A DNA stretch of 64,000 bases from Aquirufa nivalisilvae (GTDB lineage Bacteria; Bacteroidota; Bacteroidia; Cytophagales; Spirosomataceae), in NCBI RefSeq assembly GCF_004307455.1, contig NZ_SEWX01000005.1, positions 372,001 to 436,000 of the forward strand, written 5' to 3'. The position numbers and the translations under genes are program-made. Below the pieces are notes generated by a model. It saw only the letters and a program-made list of their open reading frames with translations, made no database searches and had not been told where the DNA came from. Below are positions 1-9,371 of the stretch, piece after piece. The stretch's first letter is position 1; each line of letters starts with the position of its first letter.

Positions 1-1782
1 ATTTTTGCTCAAACTACAGATGCCTTATTAACTAACCCAATGGCGGAAATTGTTCCTGGTGCTCAAGTGGATGAGACCAAGAAATACCGTATTTTCAACA
101 GTATATATGCTGAGTATAATATTGCAAAAGGTTTGAAATACCGTTTCAACTTCGGTCCAGACTTTACAATTACTCGTGCTGGTCGTTTTGTAGGTGCTAT
201 GACAAATGCTAATAAAGGTGGTAATCCAACAGCAAGTACAGATAATCGCTTTGGATTCAACTATACATTGGAGAATATCTTGACTTATGATAAGAAATTG
301 GGTCAGAATCATAACTTGAATGTTACTTTATTACACTCGATTCAACGTGATAATTTTGAGCGTTATACACAAAGTGTGATGGGTGTTCCAGTTGAAACTC
401 AACAATTCTACAATGTAGGTAATGCTTCACAAGTATTAGGAGTAGGTTCTGATTTAGTTCAATGGACGATTAATTCGTACATGGCTCGTATTAACTATGA
501 CTATAAAGGAAAATACTTAGTAACAGCTACGGTTCGTCGTGACGGTTCATCTCGTTTTGGTGAGAATACTAAATATGGTAATTTCCCAGGTTTAGCTTTA
601 GGTTGGAATCTACATCAAGAAGATTTCATGAAAGATTTAACATGGATCGACGAGTTAAAATTACGTGCTAGTGTAGCGAGTGTAGGTAACCAAGGTTTAT
701 CTCCATATCAAACTCAAGGATTGATGGCAAGAACTGCTTATGCTTGGGATAACAATGCTGCTTATGGATATCGCCCTAATACTATTGGTAACCCAGATTT
801 GAAATGGGAAACGTCAACTTCTAAAAACATCGGTTTTGATTTTAGCATCTTACGTGGACGTGTAGCTGGTTCGGTAGAATACTATCAAACTAACACGACA
901 GACCTATTATTGTCAGATCAATTACCAACATCTACAGGTTTTGCGGCAGTAACTCGTAACGTAGGTGAGACTCAAAATAAGGGTATTGAAATTTCATTAT
1001 CAACGGTTAACGTAGATTCTCCTAGTGGTTTTAAATGGACTACCGATTTTACTTTCTACAAAAACTCAGAGGCTATTTTGTCATTGTACAATGGAGCTAA
1101 AGATGACGTAGGTAACCGTTGGTTTATTGGACATCCATTGAACTCATACTATGATTATCAGTATGCAGGTATCTGGCAAACAGCTGAAGCAGATAAAGCA
1201 AAAGCAATGGGCTTTACTGTAGGTCAAATTAAAGTGGCAGATACCAATAATGATGGAAAAATCACAGCAGATGACCGTGTTATTTTAGGTTCTGACGTTC
1301 CTGATTATACAGGAGGTATTACTAACCGTTTCTCATTCAAAGGCTTTGATTTATCATTCTTTGTATTCACACGTCAAGGTCAAATGATTGTAAGTAGATT
1401 CCACCAAAATTCTAACTACTTACAAGGACGTTACAACCAAATTAAAGTGGATTATTGGACTCCAAACAATCCAAATGCTTACTATCCTCGTCCTAACTTT
1501 AACCAAGAGTTCCCAGCTTATAATACAGCTATCATGTATTTTGATGGTTCATTTATTAAAGTTAGAAACATCAACATAGGTTATACTTTCCCTGCTAAGA
1601 CAGCTCAAAAATTGGGATTGCAGTCACTTAGATTGTATGCTAGTATCCAACAACCATTCATTTTCTCTAAATATAGATCTAAAGAGAATGGTGTGGATCC
1701 AGAATCAGCTGACGGTAACGTTAATAACAACGTAACTCCAGCTACTTCAGTAACAACTGTTGGTTTGAACATTAAATTTTAA
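1..1782 (+). CDS. SusC/RagA-family TonB-linked outer membrane protein, C-terminal part
   Basis: The reading frame is open from the first base, so the gene begins before the window and only about the last 593 residues are seen. The sequence is the beta-barrel half of a SusC receptor: alternating aromatic strands, a short acidic loop (ADTNNDGKITADDRVILG) typical of SusC proteins, and a last strand ending in phenylalanine as expected for an outer-membrane barrel. SusC proteins import glycans or oligomers through the outer membrane using TonB energy, capped by a SusD lipoprotein. The susD gene follows 11 bases downstream. The substrate cannot be told from this part. Confidence 0.95.
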   Translation: MFAQTTDALLTNPMAEIVPGAQVDETKKYRIFNSIYAEYNIAKGLKYRFNFGPDFTITRAGRFVGAMTNANKGGNPTASTDNRFGFNYTLENILTYDKKLGQNHNLNVTLLHSIQRDNFERYTQSVMGVPVETQQFYNVGNASQVLGVGSDLVQWTINSYMARINYDYKGKYLVTATVRRDGSSRFGENTKYGNFPGLALGWNLHQEDFMKDLTWIDELKLRASVASVGNQGLSPYQTQGLMARTAYAWDNNAAYGYRPNTIGNPDLKWETSTSKNIGFDFSILRGRVAGSVEYYQTNTTDLLLSDQLPTSTGFAAVTRNVGETQNKGIEISLSTVNVDSPSGFKWTTDFTFYKNSEAILSLYNGAKDDVGNRWFIGHPLNSYYDYQYAGIWQTAEADKAKAMGFTVGQIKVADTNNDGKITADDRVILGSDVPDYTGGITNRFSFKGFDLSFFVFTRQGQMIVSRFHQNSNYLQGRYNQIKVDYWTPNNPNAYYPRPNFNQEFPAYNTAIMYFDGSFIKVRNINIGYTFPAKTAQKLGLQSLRLYASIQQPFIFSKYRSKENGVDPESADGNVNNNVTPATSVTTVGLNIKF

Positions 1783-1793
1783 TTCCTAGAATA

Positions 1794-3470
1794 ATGAAAA
1801 ACACACATATAAAAACTTCATTAAAGACCCTAGGCTTAATTTCCATTTTGACCTTAAGCCAAACATCTTGTAGTGATTTATTAAAAGAGAATGTAATCTC
1901 TAATATTAGTAATGATTACATCGCAACAACTGCAGGTTACAATGCAGCAGCGAATGCAGCTTATACCACTTTACGTAGTTTTTACGGTACAGAAAGAGGT
2001 ATCTCTATGTCGGAATATGGAACTGATATTTACAGTGCTGGTGCCGACGGATCATATAAAGGTTTTCACTTTTATGATTCTCAATTAGTTGGTTCGGTAG
2101 ATATTTTGTCTCAATTATGGGATGAAACTTACAAGGGTATTAATGCTTGTAACGCTGTGATTGAAAGATCTTCTGCAGTAACAGGTATTTCTGATGCAGT
2201 TAAGAAACAAAGAGTAGGAGAGATGCAATATTTGCGCGCTCACTATTACTTCATCTTAGTTCAACAGTTTGGACCTTTGGATTTGCGCTTGAAAGAAACG
2301 TTAGGACCAACAAAAACGGCAACTCGTACTCCTGAAGCAGATGTTTATAAGCAAATTGTAAGCGATTTATTAGCGGCAATTCCAGTATTGGAAAGTAAAG
2401 CTGCTGCATCAGATTATGGTCGTGCTACTAAAGCTGCGGCAGAGAATTTGTTAGCTAAAGTATACTTGACTCGTGCTTCTTCTAAGTTTGCTGAAGCCTC
2501 TGATTATGCTAATGCTGCGACTCTATGTAATAATGTGATTAACAATTATGGCTTTAAATTATTGCCAGATTTTGCTAGTGTATTTTTACAGGGTTCAGGT
2601 GAGAAAAACTCAGAAGTGATTTTTTCTGTTCAATATACGTCTGATCCATTAACCAATGGTGTATCAGCTGATCAGGGAAACAAGCTTCACTTGTATTTCG
2701 GTATGCAATATGATGTTCAAGCTGGTATGGTTCGCGATATTTTTTACGGACGTCCATTTAAGCGTTTGAAACCAACTCCATATTTATTGGAAAAAGTATT
2801 TGCTGATCGTGTGAATGATTCACGTTATAAGAAGACTTTCAGAGATACTTGGTTATCAAACTCACCAGGTACTTATTCCAACTTGTTTGATGGATCTAAG
2901 AAATCTTTAACATTTAAAGCGAATGACACTACTATTTATATCCCAGGATATGAAATGCCATTAGCAGAACGTGCTAAGAAACCATACCAAGTATTAACTC
3001 CAAGTATGTACAATTATGCCTTGTTCCCAACTTTACAGAAGTTCTTTGATCCACTTCGTCCGGATAGAACTTATGAAAATGGTAGCCGCGATTACATTGT
3101 ACACCGTTTAGCAGATACCTATTTGATGCTATCAGAAGCTAATTTGAAATTAGGAAAAGTTGCTGAAGCAACTAATGCAATCAATATGGTACGTGTACGT
3201 GCTGCTTGGCCAGGAAAAGAAAGTGCTATGACAGTGGCTCAAGATCAAGTAAACATGGATTTAATCATGGAAGAAAGAGCGAGAGAATTGGCCGGTGAGC
3301 AAACTCGTTGGATGGATTTAAAACGTTGGAATAATTTAGTTGCTCGTGTTAAACAATATAACACTGATGCAGCTAATGGTGTAGCTGATAGACATTTAGT
3401 ACGCCCAATTCCACAAAAACAAGTCGATCTATCTGAAAATGGTGGATTCCCTCAAAATCCAGGCTATTAA
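1794..3470 (+). CDS. SusD/RagB-family nutrient-binding outer membrane lipoprotein
   Basis: A protein of 558 residues with a signal peptide and a lipobox ending at the cysteine in SQTSCSD (about residue 26). Alpha-helical TPR-like SusD body, with the family's C-terminal region containing the motif EERARELAGEQTRWMDLKRW near residues 490-510 and a terminal P-x-NPGY tail. It binds substrate on the cell surface and closes over the SusC barrel encoded just upstream. It shares the transcript with susC and is followed by a strong terminator at 3494-3527. Length is normal for the family. Confidence 0.95.
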   Translation: MKNTHIKTSLKTLGLISILTLSQTSCSDLLKENVISNISNDYIATTAGYNAAANAAYTTLRSFYGTERGISMSEYGTDIYSAGADGSYKGFHFYDSQLVGSVDILSQLWDETYKGINACNAVIERSSAVTGISDAVKKQRVGEMQYLRAHYYFILVQQFGPLDLRLKETLGPTKTATRTPEADVYKQIVSDLLAAIPVLESKAAASDYGRATKAAAENLLAKVYLTRASSKFAEASDYANAATLCNNVINNYGFKLLPDFASVFLQGSGEKNSEVIFSVQYTSDPLTNGVSADQGNKLHLYFGMQYDVQAGMVRDIFYGRPFKRLKPTPYLLEKVFADRVNDSRYKKTFRDTWLSNSPGTYSNLFDGSKKSLTFKANDTTIYIPGYEMPLAERAKKPYQVLTPSMYNYALFPTLQKFFDPLRPDRTYENGSRDYIVHRLADTYLMLSEANLKLGKVAEATNAINMVRVRAAWPGKESAMTVAQDQVNMDLIMEERARELAGEQTRWMDLKRWNNLVARVKQYNTDAANGVADRHLVRPIPQKQVDLSENGGFPQNPGY

Positions 3471-3493
3471 TGTCAAATTGATTTTGTTATTTT

Positions 3494-3527
3494 GTAAAAT
3501 TCCGAGGAGTAATTCTCGGAATTTTAC
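3494..3527 (+). terminator. Rho-independent terminator after susD
   Basis: A perfect 13-bp stem (3494-3506 with 3515-3527, GTAAAATTCCGAG and its complement) with an 8-base loop, followed by TTTAAAC. It closes the susCD transcript, so the DUF6807 gene at 3543 probably has its own promoter or depends on read-through. Confidence 0.8.
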
Positions 3528-3542
3528 TTTAAACTTATTTTT

Positions 3543-4592
3543 ATGAAAAAATTATTTTTAATCTTATCTGCTTGCATCGCTTTTCAAGTAAATGCTCAAA
3601 ACCAATCAGTTAGCTTCAAAAAAAATGATGCTGAAAAGAAAATTGACGTATTAGTTGGGGGTAAATATTTTACTTCTTACTTTTTTCCAGGTGAAGCCAT
3701 CTTAAAAAAGGCCGTTCTTTATCCAATTTTAAGTGCTAAAGGAAGTACTATTACACGTGGTTATCCAGTAGCTATTCGCCCAGGCGAACGTACAGACCAC
3801 CCTCACCATGTAGGGATGTGGTTAAACTATGAAGATGTTAATGGATTTGACTACTGGAATAATTCTAACAATATCTCCGATGGCATGAAGAGCCATAAAT
3901 TTGGAACGATTGTTCATGAGCAGGTATTGAACATGAAATCAGGTAAAGAAAAAGGAGAATTGGGTGTTTCAGCAACCTGGATTGATAGTGATGGAAAAGG
4001 AGCGAAGGTATTGGCAGAAAAGACAACTTATGTATTCTCAGGAACATCGGATATTCGTGTGATTGATCGAATTACCACCTTAACTGCTTTAGCAGAATCA
4101 GTTCTTTTTAAAGATGTTAAAGATGGAATGTTTGCTATACGTGTAGCTCGTCAATTAGAAATTCCGTCGAATAAACCGGATATCTTTACGGATGCTCATG
4201 GTGTTGAAACGAAAGTTCCTGTGTTAGATAATACAGGTGTTAGTGGAGATTATGAAAGTAGTGAAGGTATTACTGGCGAGAAAGTTTGGAGCACACGTGC
4301 TAAATGGATGAATTTGAAAGGTGTATTGGATAATCATCCTATCAATATTGCTATTTTAGATCACCCTTCCAATGTTAGTTATCCAAGTTATTGGCATGCT
4401 AGAGGTTATGGTTTATTTGCAGTTAATCCACTAGGTGCTAAAGTGTTTAGTAATGGCAAGGATGAGCGTAATTTAACTTTGAAAAAAGGTGAATCCGTAA
4501 CATTTAGATACAGAACCGTTATCGCAGATAAGCAATTAACAAAAGATGTTTTAGATAAAATGCAGGCTGATTTTGCTAAGCAAGTGAAATAG
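3543..4592 (+). CDS. DUF6807 (PmoA-like) family exported protein
   Basis: 349 residues with a clear Sec signal peptide (cut after VNAQ, about residue 19). The region around residues 75-100 with RPGERTDHPHHVGMW and the later HPSNVSYPSYWHARGYGLF match the family annotated as DUF6807 or 'PmoA family protein', common in Bacteroidota and Planctomycetes next to sugar-utilisation genes. The conserved histidines suggest a metal or active site, but no biochemical function is established that I know of. It follows susCD and may act on the imported substrate. The old PmoA name comes from weak similarity and does not mean methane oxidation. Confidence 0.85.
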   Translation: MKKLFLILSACIAFQVNAQNQSVSFKKNDAEKKIDVLVGGKYFTSYFFPGEAILKKAVLYPILSAKGSTITRGYPVAIRPGERTDHPHHVGMWLNYEDVNGFDYWNNSNNISDGMKSHKFGTIVHEQVLNMKSGKEKGELGVSATWIDSDGKGAKVLAEKTTYVFSGTSDIRVIDRITTLTALAESVLFKDVKDGMFAIRVARQLEIPSNKPDIFTDAHGVETKVPVLDNTGVSGDYESSEGITGEKVWSTRAKWMNLKGVLDNHPINIAILDHPSNVSYPSYWHARGYGLFAVNPLGAKVFSNGKDERNLTLKKGESVTFRYRTVIADKQLTKDVLDKMQADFAKQVK

Positions 4593-4634
4593 GCATTTCT
4601 ATTTCACGAAAAAGCTGTATTTTTGTCATGTATC

Positions 4635-4653
4635 AGGGGCTCTTTGAGCCCCT
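4635..4653 (+). terminator. Short GC-rich hairpin before the MBL-fold gene
   Basis: Perfect 8-bp stem AGGGGCTC / GAGCCCCT with a TTT loop, followed by an A/T-rich run (ATTTATTTGATTTT) and the ATG at 4668. It looks like a terminator for the DUF6807 gene. It sits only 14 bases before the next start codon, so it could also act as a leader hairpin of that gene. Confidence 0.6.
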
Positions 4654-4667
4654 ATTTATTTGATTTT

Positions 4668-6092
4668 ATGAAGCTACAATTTTTAGGTGCGGCCAAACAA
4701 GTAACAGGAAGTATGTACTTGCTAGAATTGGAAGATGGCTTTAAGATTTTGATTGATTGTGGTACGGACATGGAGCGGGAGATTGATTTTGATGAACCAT
4801 ATGAGAGCAAAGCATTTTTCCAATTTGATGCGTCCTTGATTAATTTAGTTATTCTTACACATGCCCATATTGACCACTCTGGCAATATTCCTATGCTGTA
4901 TCGAGAAGGATACGAAGGACAAGTGCTTTGTACTCCTCCAACAGCTGAATTAGCGGAATTACTTTTAATGGACTCGGCTAATTTGCATTTGAGAAAGTTG
5001 AAAGCTGCTCAAGGTGAAAGTCGTAAAAAGCATAAACAAATGGATCGCCTATTACGAAAAGGCGATTTGTATTTGCAAAAGGATGTAGAACATTCTGTGA
5101 ACCATTTTATTACGATTCCATTTAGTAAGAAATTTAGAGCTACAGAGAATTTAGAAATCACCTTTATACCAGCTGGCCATCTTTTAGGTGCTGCCCATGT
5201 ACATTTAGGTATTACAGAAAACGGAGTAAAGAAAACCCTTGGTTTTAGTGGAGATGTAGGTCGTAAAAATTACCCATTGCATATTGATCCGCAAACCATG
5301 CCAGCATGTGATTATTTAGTTTGCGAAACTACTTATGGAAATCGTATCCATGAAGATAAAGAATCGACTAAAAAAGCTTTGGGCGATATTATAAAATCGA
5401 CCTGTATAGACAAACCAGGTAGATTAATTATTCCTGCTTTCTCAGTAGGTAGAACCCAAGCTGTTTTATATACCTTAAATCGATTAATCGAAGAAGACCA
5501 TTTTCCTGCTATTCGTGTATTCACGGATAGTCCTATGGGAAAAAGTTCTACCCGTATTTATACCAAATATTCATCTTACTTAAATCAAGAAGCTAGAGAG
5601 TTTCAAGCTGAATATGATGAATTATTTGACTTTGATAATTTGAAGTTTTTGCAAACTGAAAAAGAAAGTAGAGCCATTAAGAACTACCATGAACCATGTA
5701 TTATTATTTCTTCTTCAGGAATGATTTCAGGTGGAAGGGTAGAAACACATATTGCAGACAATATTTCAAATACTTATTGTACGATTTTATTGATAGGTTA
5801 TGCTGCTGAAGGTACTTTAGGCCGACAGTTATTAGCAGGAACAGATCATATTCAAGTACGAGATCGAGAATACAAAGTTCACGCACAAATACGTAAAATT
5901 GATGTCTTTTCAGGACATGCAGATAAATTAGGTTTGTTGGATTTTGTCAAAGTTCAAAGTCCATCTACCTTAAAAAAAGTATTTCTAAGCCATGGTGAAG
6001 AAGAAAGTATGGTAGAATTCAAAGAAGAGTTAACAAATTTGGGATATCAGGATGTTATTTTGCCCGAAAAGAATCAAACTTTCATTCTTTAA
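4668..6092 (+). CDS. MBL-fold metallo-hydrolase with beta-CASP and RNA-specificity domains
   Basis: 474 residues from the ATG at 4668. A TTG 45 bases upstream would add residues encoded across the hairpin at 4635-4653 and is unlikely. The metal-binding motif THAHIDHSG lies near residue 64 and further ligands occur at AGHLLGAAHV and FSGDVGR. The beta-CASP region includes TYGNRIHED and PAFSVGRTQA, and the C-terminal part has SSSGMISGGR and VFSGHADKLGLLDF. This is the CPSF73/YsgC-like family of RNA endo- or exonucleases. The exact RNA target is unknown. accA follows 33 bases downstream, probably in the same transcript. Confidence 0.92.
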   Translation: MKLQFLGAAKQVTGSMYLLELEDGFKILIDCGTDMEREIDFDEPYESKAFFQFDASLINLVILTHAHIDHSGNIPMLYREGYEGQVLCTPPTAELAELLLMDSANLHLRKLKAAQGESRKKHKQMDRLLRKGDLYLQKDVEHSVNHFITIPFSKKFRATENLEITFIPAGHLLGAAHVHLGITENGVKKTLGFSGDVGRKNYPLHIDPQTMPACDYLVCETTYGNRIHEDKESTKKALGDIIKSTCIDKPGRLIIPAFSVGRTQAVLYTLNRLIEEDHFPAIRVFTDSPMGKSSTRIYTKYSSYLNQEAREFQAEYDELFDFDNLKFLQTEKESRAIKNYHEPCIIISSSGMISGGRVETHIADNISNTYCTILLIGYAAEGTLGRQLLAGTDHIQVRDREYKVHAQIRKIDVFSGHADKLGLLDFVKVQSPSTLKKVFLSHGEEESMVEFKEELTNLGYQDVILPEKNQTFIL

Positions 6093-6125
6093 TTGATAAT
6101 TTTACAATTGAAATTAACATCTACT

Positions 6126-7082
6126 ATGAGAACATTATTAGAATTTGAAAAGCCAATTGCTGAATTAGAGGATAAGTTGATAGAAATGCGCAAATTAGCA
6201 ATTGAAAATAATGTCGATGTCACTGCTACAGTACAATCATTGACAGAAAAAATTCTAGAATTGAAAAAAGAGACATTTTCTAATTTAACTCGTTGGCAAA
6301 GAGTTCAGTTATCTAGACATCCTGATCGTCCTTATACTTTTGATTATATTGAAAAAATATGTGAAGAGTTTATCGAGATTCACGGAGATCGTTCTGTGGC
6401 CGATGATAAAGCCATGGTGGGTGGATTTGGAAATATTGATGGGGAGTTTTCTGTTATGTTCATTGGTCAACAAAAAGGACGTAATACGAAACAAAGACAG
6501 TATCGTAATTTTGGTATGCCAAATCCAGAAGGATATCGTAAGGCCTTGCGTTTGATGAAAATGGCTGAGAAGTTCAATAAGCCCATCGTATGCTTAATAG
6601 ATACCCCAGGTGCATTTCCAGGCTTAGAAGCAGAAGAAAGAGGGCAAGGAGAAGCTATTGCACGTAATATCCGTGACATGTTTATGTTAAAGGTACCAGT
6701 AATTTGCATCATCATAGGTGAAGGTGCTTCTGGTGGTGCATTGGGGATAGCTGTAGGTGATCGTGTTTTGATGATGGAAAATACATGGTATTCGGTGATA
6801 TCTCCGGAATCTTGTTCTTCGATTTTATGGAGATCATGGAATTATAAAGAGCAAGCTGCCGAAGCGTTGAAATTGACGGCCAATGATATGGAACAAAATG
6901 GCTTGATCGATGGGATTATTTCTGAGCCATTGGGTGGTGCACACCTAGATCCTGATGCTGCAGCGGCTAAAATGAAAGCTGTTATTAAAGAAGAATTGAA
7001 AAAACTATGTGCTATGGATGTTCGTGCACGTATAGATGCACGTATAGATAAGTACGGTAAAATGGGTGTTGTTGTTGAGTAG
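6126..7082 (+). CDS. accA: Acetyl-CoA carboxylase carboxyltransferase subunit alpha
   Basis: 318 residues from the ATG at 6126; a TTG 33 bases upstream abuts the previous stop and only adds a non-conserved tail. The N-terminus ([20 protein letters not shown]) and the crotonase-like core with [27 protein letters not shown]-type oxyanion sequence are typical AccA. It pairs with AccD (not in the window) to transfer CO2 from carboxybiotin to acetyl-CoA, the first step of fatty-acid synthesis. Near the C-terminus a 12-base unit is exactly doubled (7026-7049), giving ARID-ARID. An HAD phosphatase gene follows after 5 bases. Confidence 0.97.
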   Translation: MRTLLEFEKPIAELEDKLIEMRKLAIENNVDVTATVQSLTEKILELKKETFSNLTRWQRVQLSRHPDRPYTFDYIEKICEEFIEIHGDRSVADDKAMVGGFGNIDGEFSVMFIGQQKGRNTKQRQYRNFGMPNPEGYRKALRLMKMAEKFNKPIVCLIDTPGAFPGLEAEERGQGEAIARNIRDMFMLKVPVICIIIGEGASGGALGIAVGDRVLMMENTWYSVISPESCSSILWRSWNYKEQAAEALKLTANDMEQNGLIDGIISEPLGGAHLDPDAAAAKMKAVIKEELKKLCAMDVRARIDARIDKYGKMGVVVE

Positions 7083-7087
7083 GTATT

Positions 7088-7726
7088 ATGTCATCCTCTA
7101 AACCATCACTTCTCTTTGATTTAGGTAATGTATTATTACCAATTGACCTAGACAAGACGTTTCAGGCTTTTGCAGATTTATCAGATCGTTTTTCCGCAGA
7201 AGAAGTGAAGGAATTGACTCACAGTCAAGCCCTTTGGACTAGATACGAAAGCGGATTGCAAACAGAAGAAGAATTTAGAGATTTTCTTCGCCATTCTCTC
7301 GCATTGAATTGTTCAGATGAACAGTTTGATTTGGCATTTTCAGCTCTTTTATTGGATTTTCATCCCCAAGTATATACCTGGTTAGAAAATATTGCCAAGC
7401 AATATGCTATATACTTATTAAGTAATACCAGCTTAATTCATGCTAAGCAATTTATACAGGTTCCTTTAGGTCCCCAAGGAGAGTCATTATTTGGTTTGTT
7501 TAGGAAAACTTATTTTTCATTCGACTTAGGTATGGTTAAGCCAGATGAAAAAATTTATCACCATGTATTAGAAGATTTATCGTTAAAACCAGAAAATCTT
7601 GTTTTTTTTGATGATAATTTTCATAATATTGAATCAGCAAAACGAGTAGGCATTGATGGAGTGCTCATTAATCCTTCGTGTTCTTTACAACAAATTGACT
7701 CCTATTTATTGCAATTATGCTCATAA
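7088..7726 (+). CDS. HAD superfamily (subfamily IA) hydrolase
   Basis: 212 residues. Motif I is DLGNVL with the nucleophile aspartate at about residue 11; motif II is the serine/threonine in LLSNTS; motif III/IV is the lysine in GMVKPDEKIY followed by VFFDDNFHN. The cap domain lies between motifs I and II, as in subfamily IA. These enzymes remove phosphate from small metabolites; the DLGNVL form resembles the YihX-type group. The substrate is not predictable. The gene overlaps the next start by 10 bases, indicating translational coupling in the accA transcript. Confidence 0.88.
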   Translation: MSSSKPSLLFDLGNVLLPIDLDKTFQAFADLSDRFSAEEVKELTHSQALWTRYESGLQTEEEFRDFLRHSLALNCSDEQFDLAFSALLLDFHPQVYTWLENIAKQYAIYLLSNTSLIHAKQFIQVPLGPQGESLFGLFRKTYFSFDLGMVKPDEKIYHHVLEDLSLKPENLVFFDDNFHNIESAKRVGIDGVLINPSCSLQQIDSYLLQLCS

Positions 7727-8277
7727 AATCTGCATTGTTCGACTTATTCTTTAAGTGGATGGGTTGGGAAATGAAAGGAAATATTCCACGAAATATTCCG
7801 AAAAGTATAGTCATAGTGTGCCCACACGCCACTTGGGTCGACTTTCCTATAGGTTTAGGTGTACGTTCCTTATTAAATATGAACATCTATTTTTGGGGTA
7901 AACAAGAGCTTTTTAAAGGTGTTTTTGGATGGTTATTTCGTTGGTTGGGAGGTTATCCAGTAGACCGATCGAAGAACCAAAATTTGGTCAATGCCATTGT
8001 AGATATTTATCAAGCGAATAAATATTTTCATGCTGCCTTAGCCCCTGAAGGTACACGCAAAGATGTGCAAGAATTAAAAACAGGTTTTTACCATATAGCT
8101 GTAAAAGCTAATATTCCCATTATCATGGTTGGCTTTGATTATGTAAATAAATGGGTTCACATTAATGATCCTTTTTATCCTAGTGGAGATTTTGACGTGG
8201 ATAAGAAAGTTATTGCAAATTACTATGCATCTATTCCAGGGACTCAAAAATCATGGATTAAAAATTACTTAGCCTGA
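7717..8277 (+). CDS. Lysophospholipid acyltransferase family protein
   Basis: 186 residues, shorter than usual PlsC. The acyltransferase block I motif is modified: the conserved H(X4)D appears as CPHATWVDFP (about residues 30-39), followed by a ...GGYPVDRSKN block and the APEGTRKD block (EGTR). These match the short bacterial 1-acyl-sn-glycerol-3-phosphate acyltransferase-like group. It likely acylates a glycerophospholipid at the inner membrane. Start codon lies inside the previous gene; the 3' end overlaps the convergent lpxB by 13 bases. Confidence 0.88.
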   Translation: MLIKSALFDLFFKWMGWEMKGNIPRNIPKSIVIVCPHATWVDFPIGLGVRSLLNMNIYFWGKQELFKGVFGWLFRWLGGYPVDRSKNQNLVNAIVDIYQANKYFHAALAPEGTRKDVQELKTGFYHIAVKANIPIIMVGFDYVNKWVHINDPFYPSGDFDVDKKVIANYYASIPGTQKSWIKNYLA

Positions 8278-9371
8278 TAGGATAAGGCATAATCATACAT
8301 CATTTTGGCTGTTTTTTTTGATGCTCCAGCAGGGCCAATGATTTGTATTAATTCATTATAACAATTTAATTGCTTTTGCTTGCTAACAGCATTCGAATCA
8401 AGTAGTTGCTTGATTTTTAGAGAAATATGGGAAGCGGTAAACTTAGATTGAATCATCTCTGGTACGGCTTCTTTTCCTAAAATAATATTGACTAAGGAAA
8501 TGAATTTTATTTTTACTAGCAATTTGGCTAAAGAATAAAATATCCAATCTGTTTTATATACAACGATTTGAGGTATTTTAAATAAGGCAGTTTCTAAGGT
8601 GGCTGTTCCTGAAGTTACAATGGCAATTTGAGATACATGTAACAAATTGTAAGTATCATCATATATGATATCTAAATCGTAGGCTTTATAAATAGACTTC
8701 CATTCTTTAAGTCCTGCTACATAAAAGTGCAAATCTGGAAACTGCTGCTTAATCTCTTGGAAAACAGGCAAAGCGGCATTGATTTCTTGCTTTCTGCTGC
8801 CAGCTAACAAGGATATACAAGGTTGTTTGATGGAATTTTGTTCGGCAAATTGAGGATTAGGTTGAAAGTCATCAATGGAATCTTTCAATGGGTTTCCAAC
8901 ATAATGAGTGGAAATTCCATGTTCTTCAAAAAGTGTCTTTTCAAAGGGGAAAATCACATACAATTGATCTACCCATTTTTTGATTACATCCACTCGTCCT
9001 TTATTCCAAGCCCAAACTTTAGGTGCAATGTAAAATTGGGTATGAAAGCCTTGCAATTTGGCAATTCTGGCTGCTTTGAGATTAAAACCACCATAGTCAA
9101 TGAAGATGACAGTATCAGGTTGAAATTGCTGAATTTGACTTTTAAATTTTTGAAATAAACCTTTCAGCCGTTGAATGTTCTGCAAAACACCCAATAAACC
9201 CATGATGGCAAGTTCTTTGTGATGAATAAGTACTTCAGCACCAGCTTCCTGCATATCATCTCCACCCCATGCTTGTATAGTAGCAGTTGAATCCAATAGT
9301 AATAGTTCCTTAATTAATTTGGAACCGTGTAAATCACCTGATTTTTCTCCTGCTAGTATGAAATACTTCAT
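8265..9371 (-). CDS. lpxB: Lipid-A-disaccharide synthase
   Basis: 368 residues with the LpxB N-terminal signature (MKYFILAGEKSGDLHGSKL) and the glycosyltransferase-B motifs LLAGSRKQEI and TSGTATLETALF. It joins UDP-2,3-diacylglucosamine to lipid X on the cytoplasmic membrane surface to make the lipid A disaccharide. Its start codon abuts the queD stop codon exactly, so the two are cotranscribed. A 13-base tail overlap with the convergent acyltransferase gene leaves no room for a separate terminator. Confidence 0.96.
   Translation of the reverse strand: MKYFILAGEKSGDLHGSKLIKELLLLDSTATIQAWGGDDMQEAGAEVLIHHKELAIMGLLGVLQNIQRLKGLFQKFKSQIQQFQPDTVIFIDYGGFNLKAARIAKLQGFHTQFYIAPKVWAWNKGRVDVIKKWVDQLYVIFPFEKTLFEEHGISTHYVGNPLKDSIDDFQPNPQFAEQNSIKQPCISLLAGSRKQEINAALPVFQEIKQQFPDLHFYVAGLKEWKSIYKAYDLDIIYDDTYNLLHVSQIAIVTSGTATLETALFKIPQIVVYKTDWIFYSLAKLLVKIKFISLVNIILGKEAVPEMIQSKFTASHISLKIKQLLDSNAVSKQKQLNCYNELIQIIGPAGASKKTAKMMYDYALSYQAK

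Noticed and set aside
3543-4592. Particulate methane monooxygenase subunit
   Set aside because: The PmoA name is attached to this family only by weak similarity; there are no membrane helices beyond a signal peptide and no other pmo genes.
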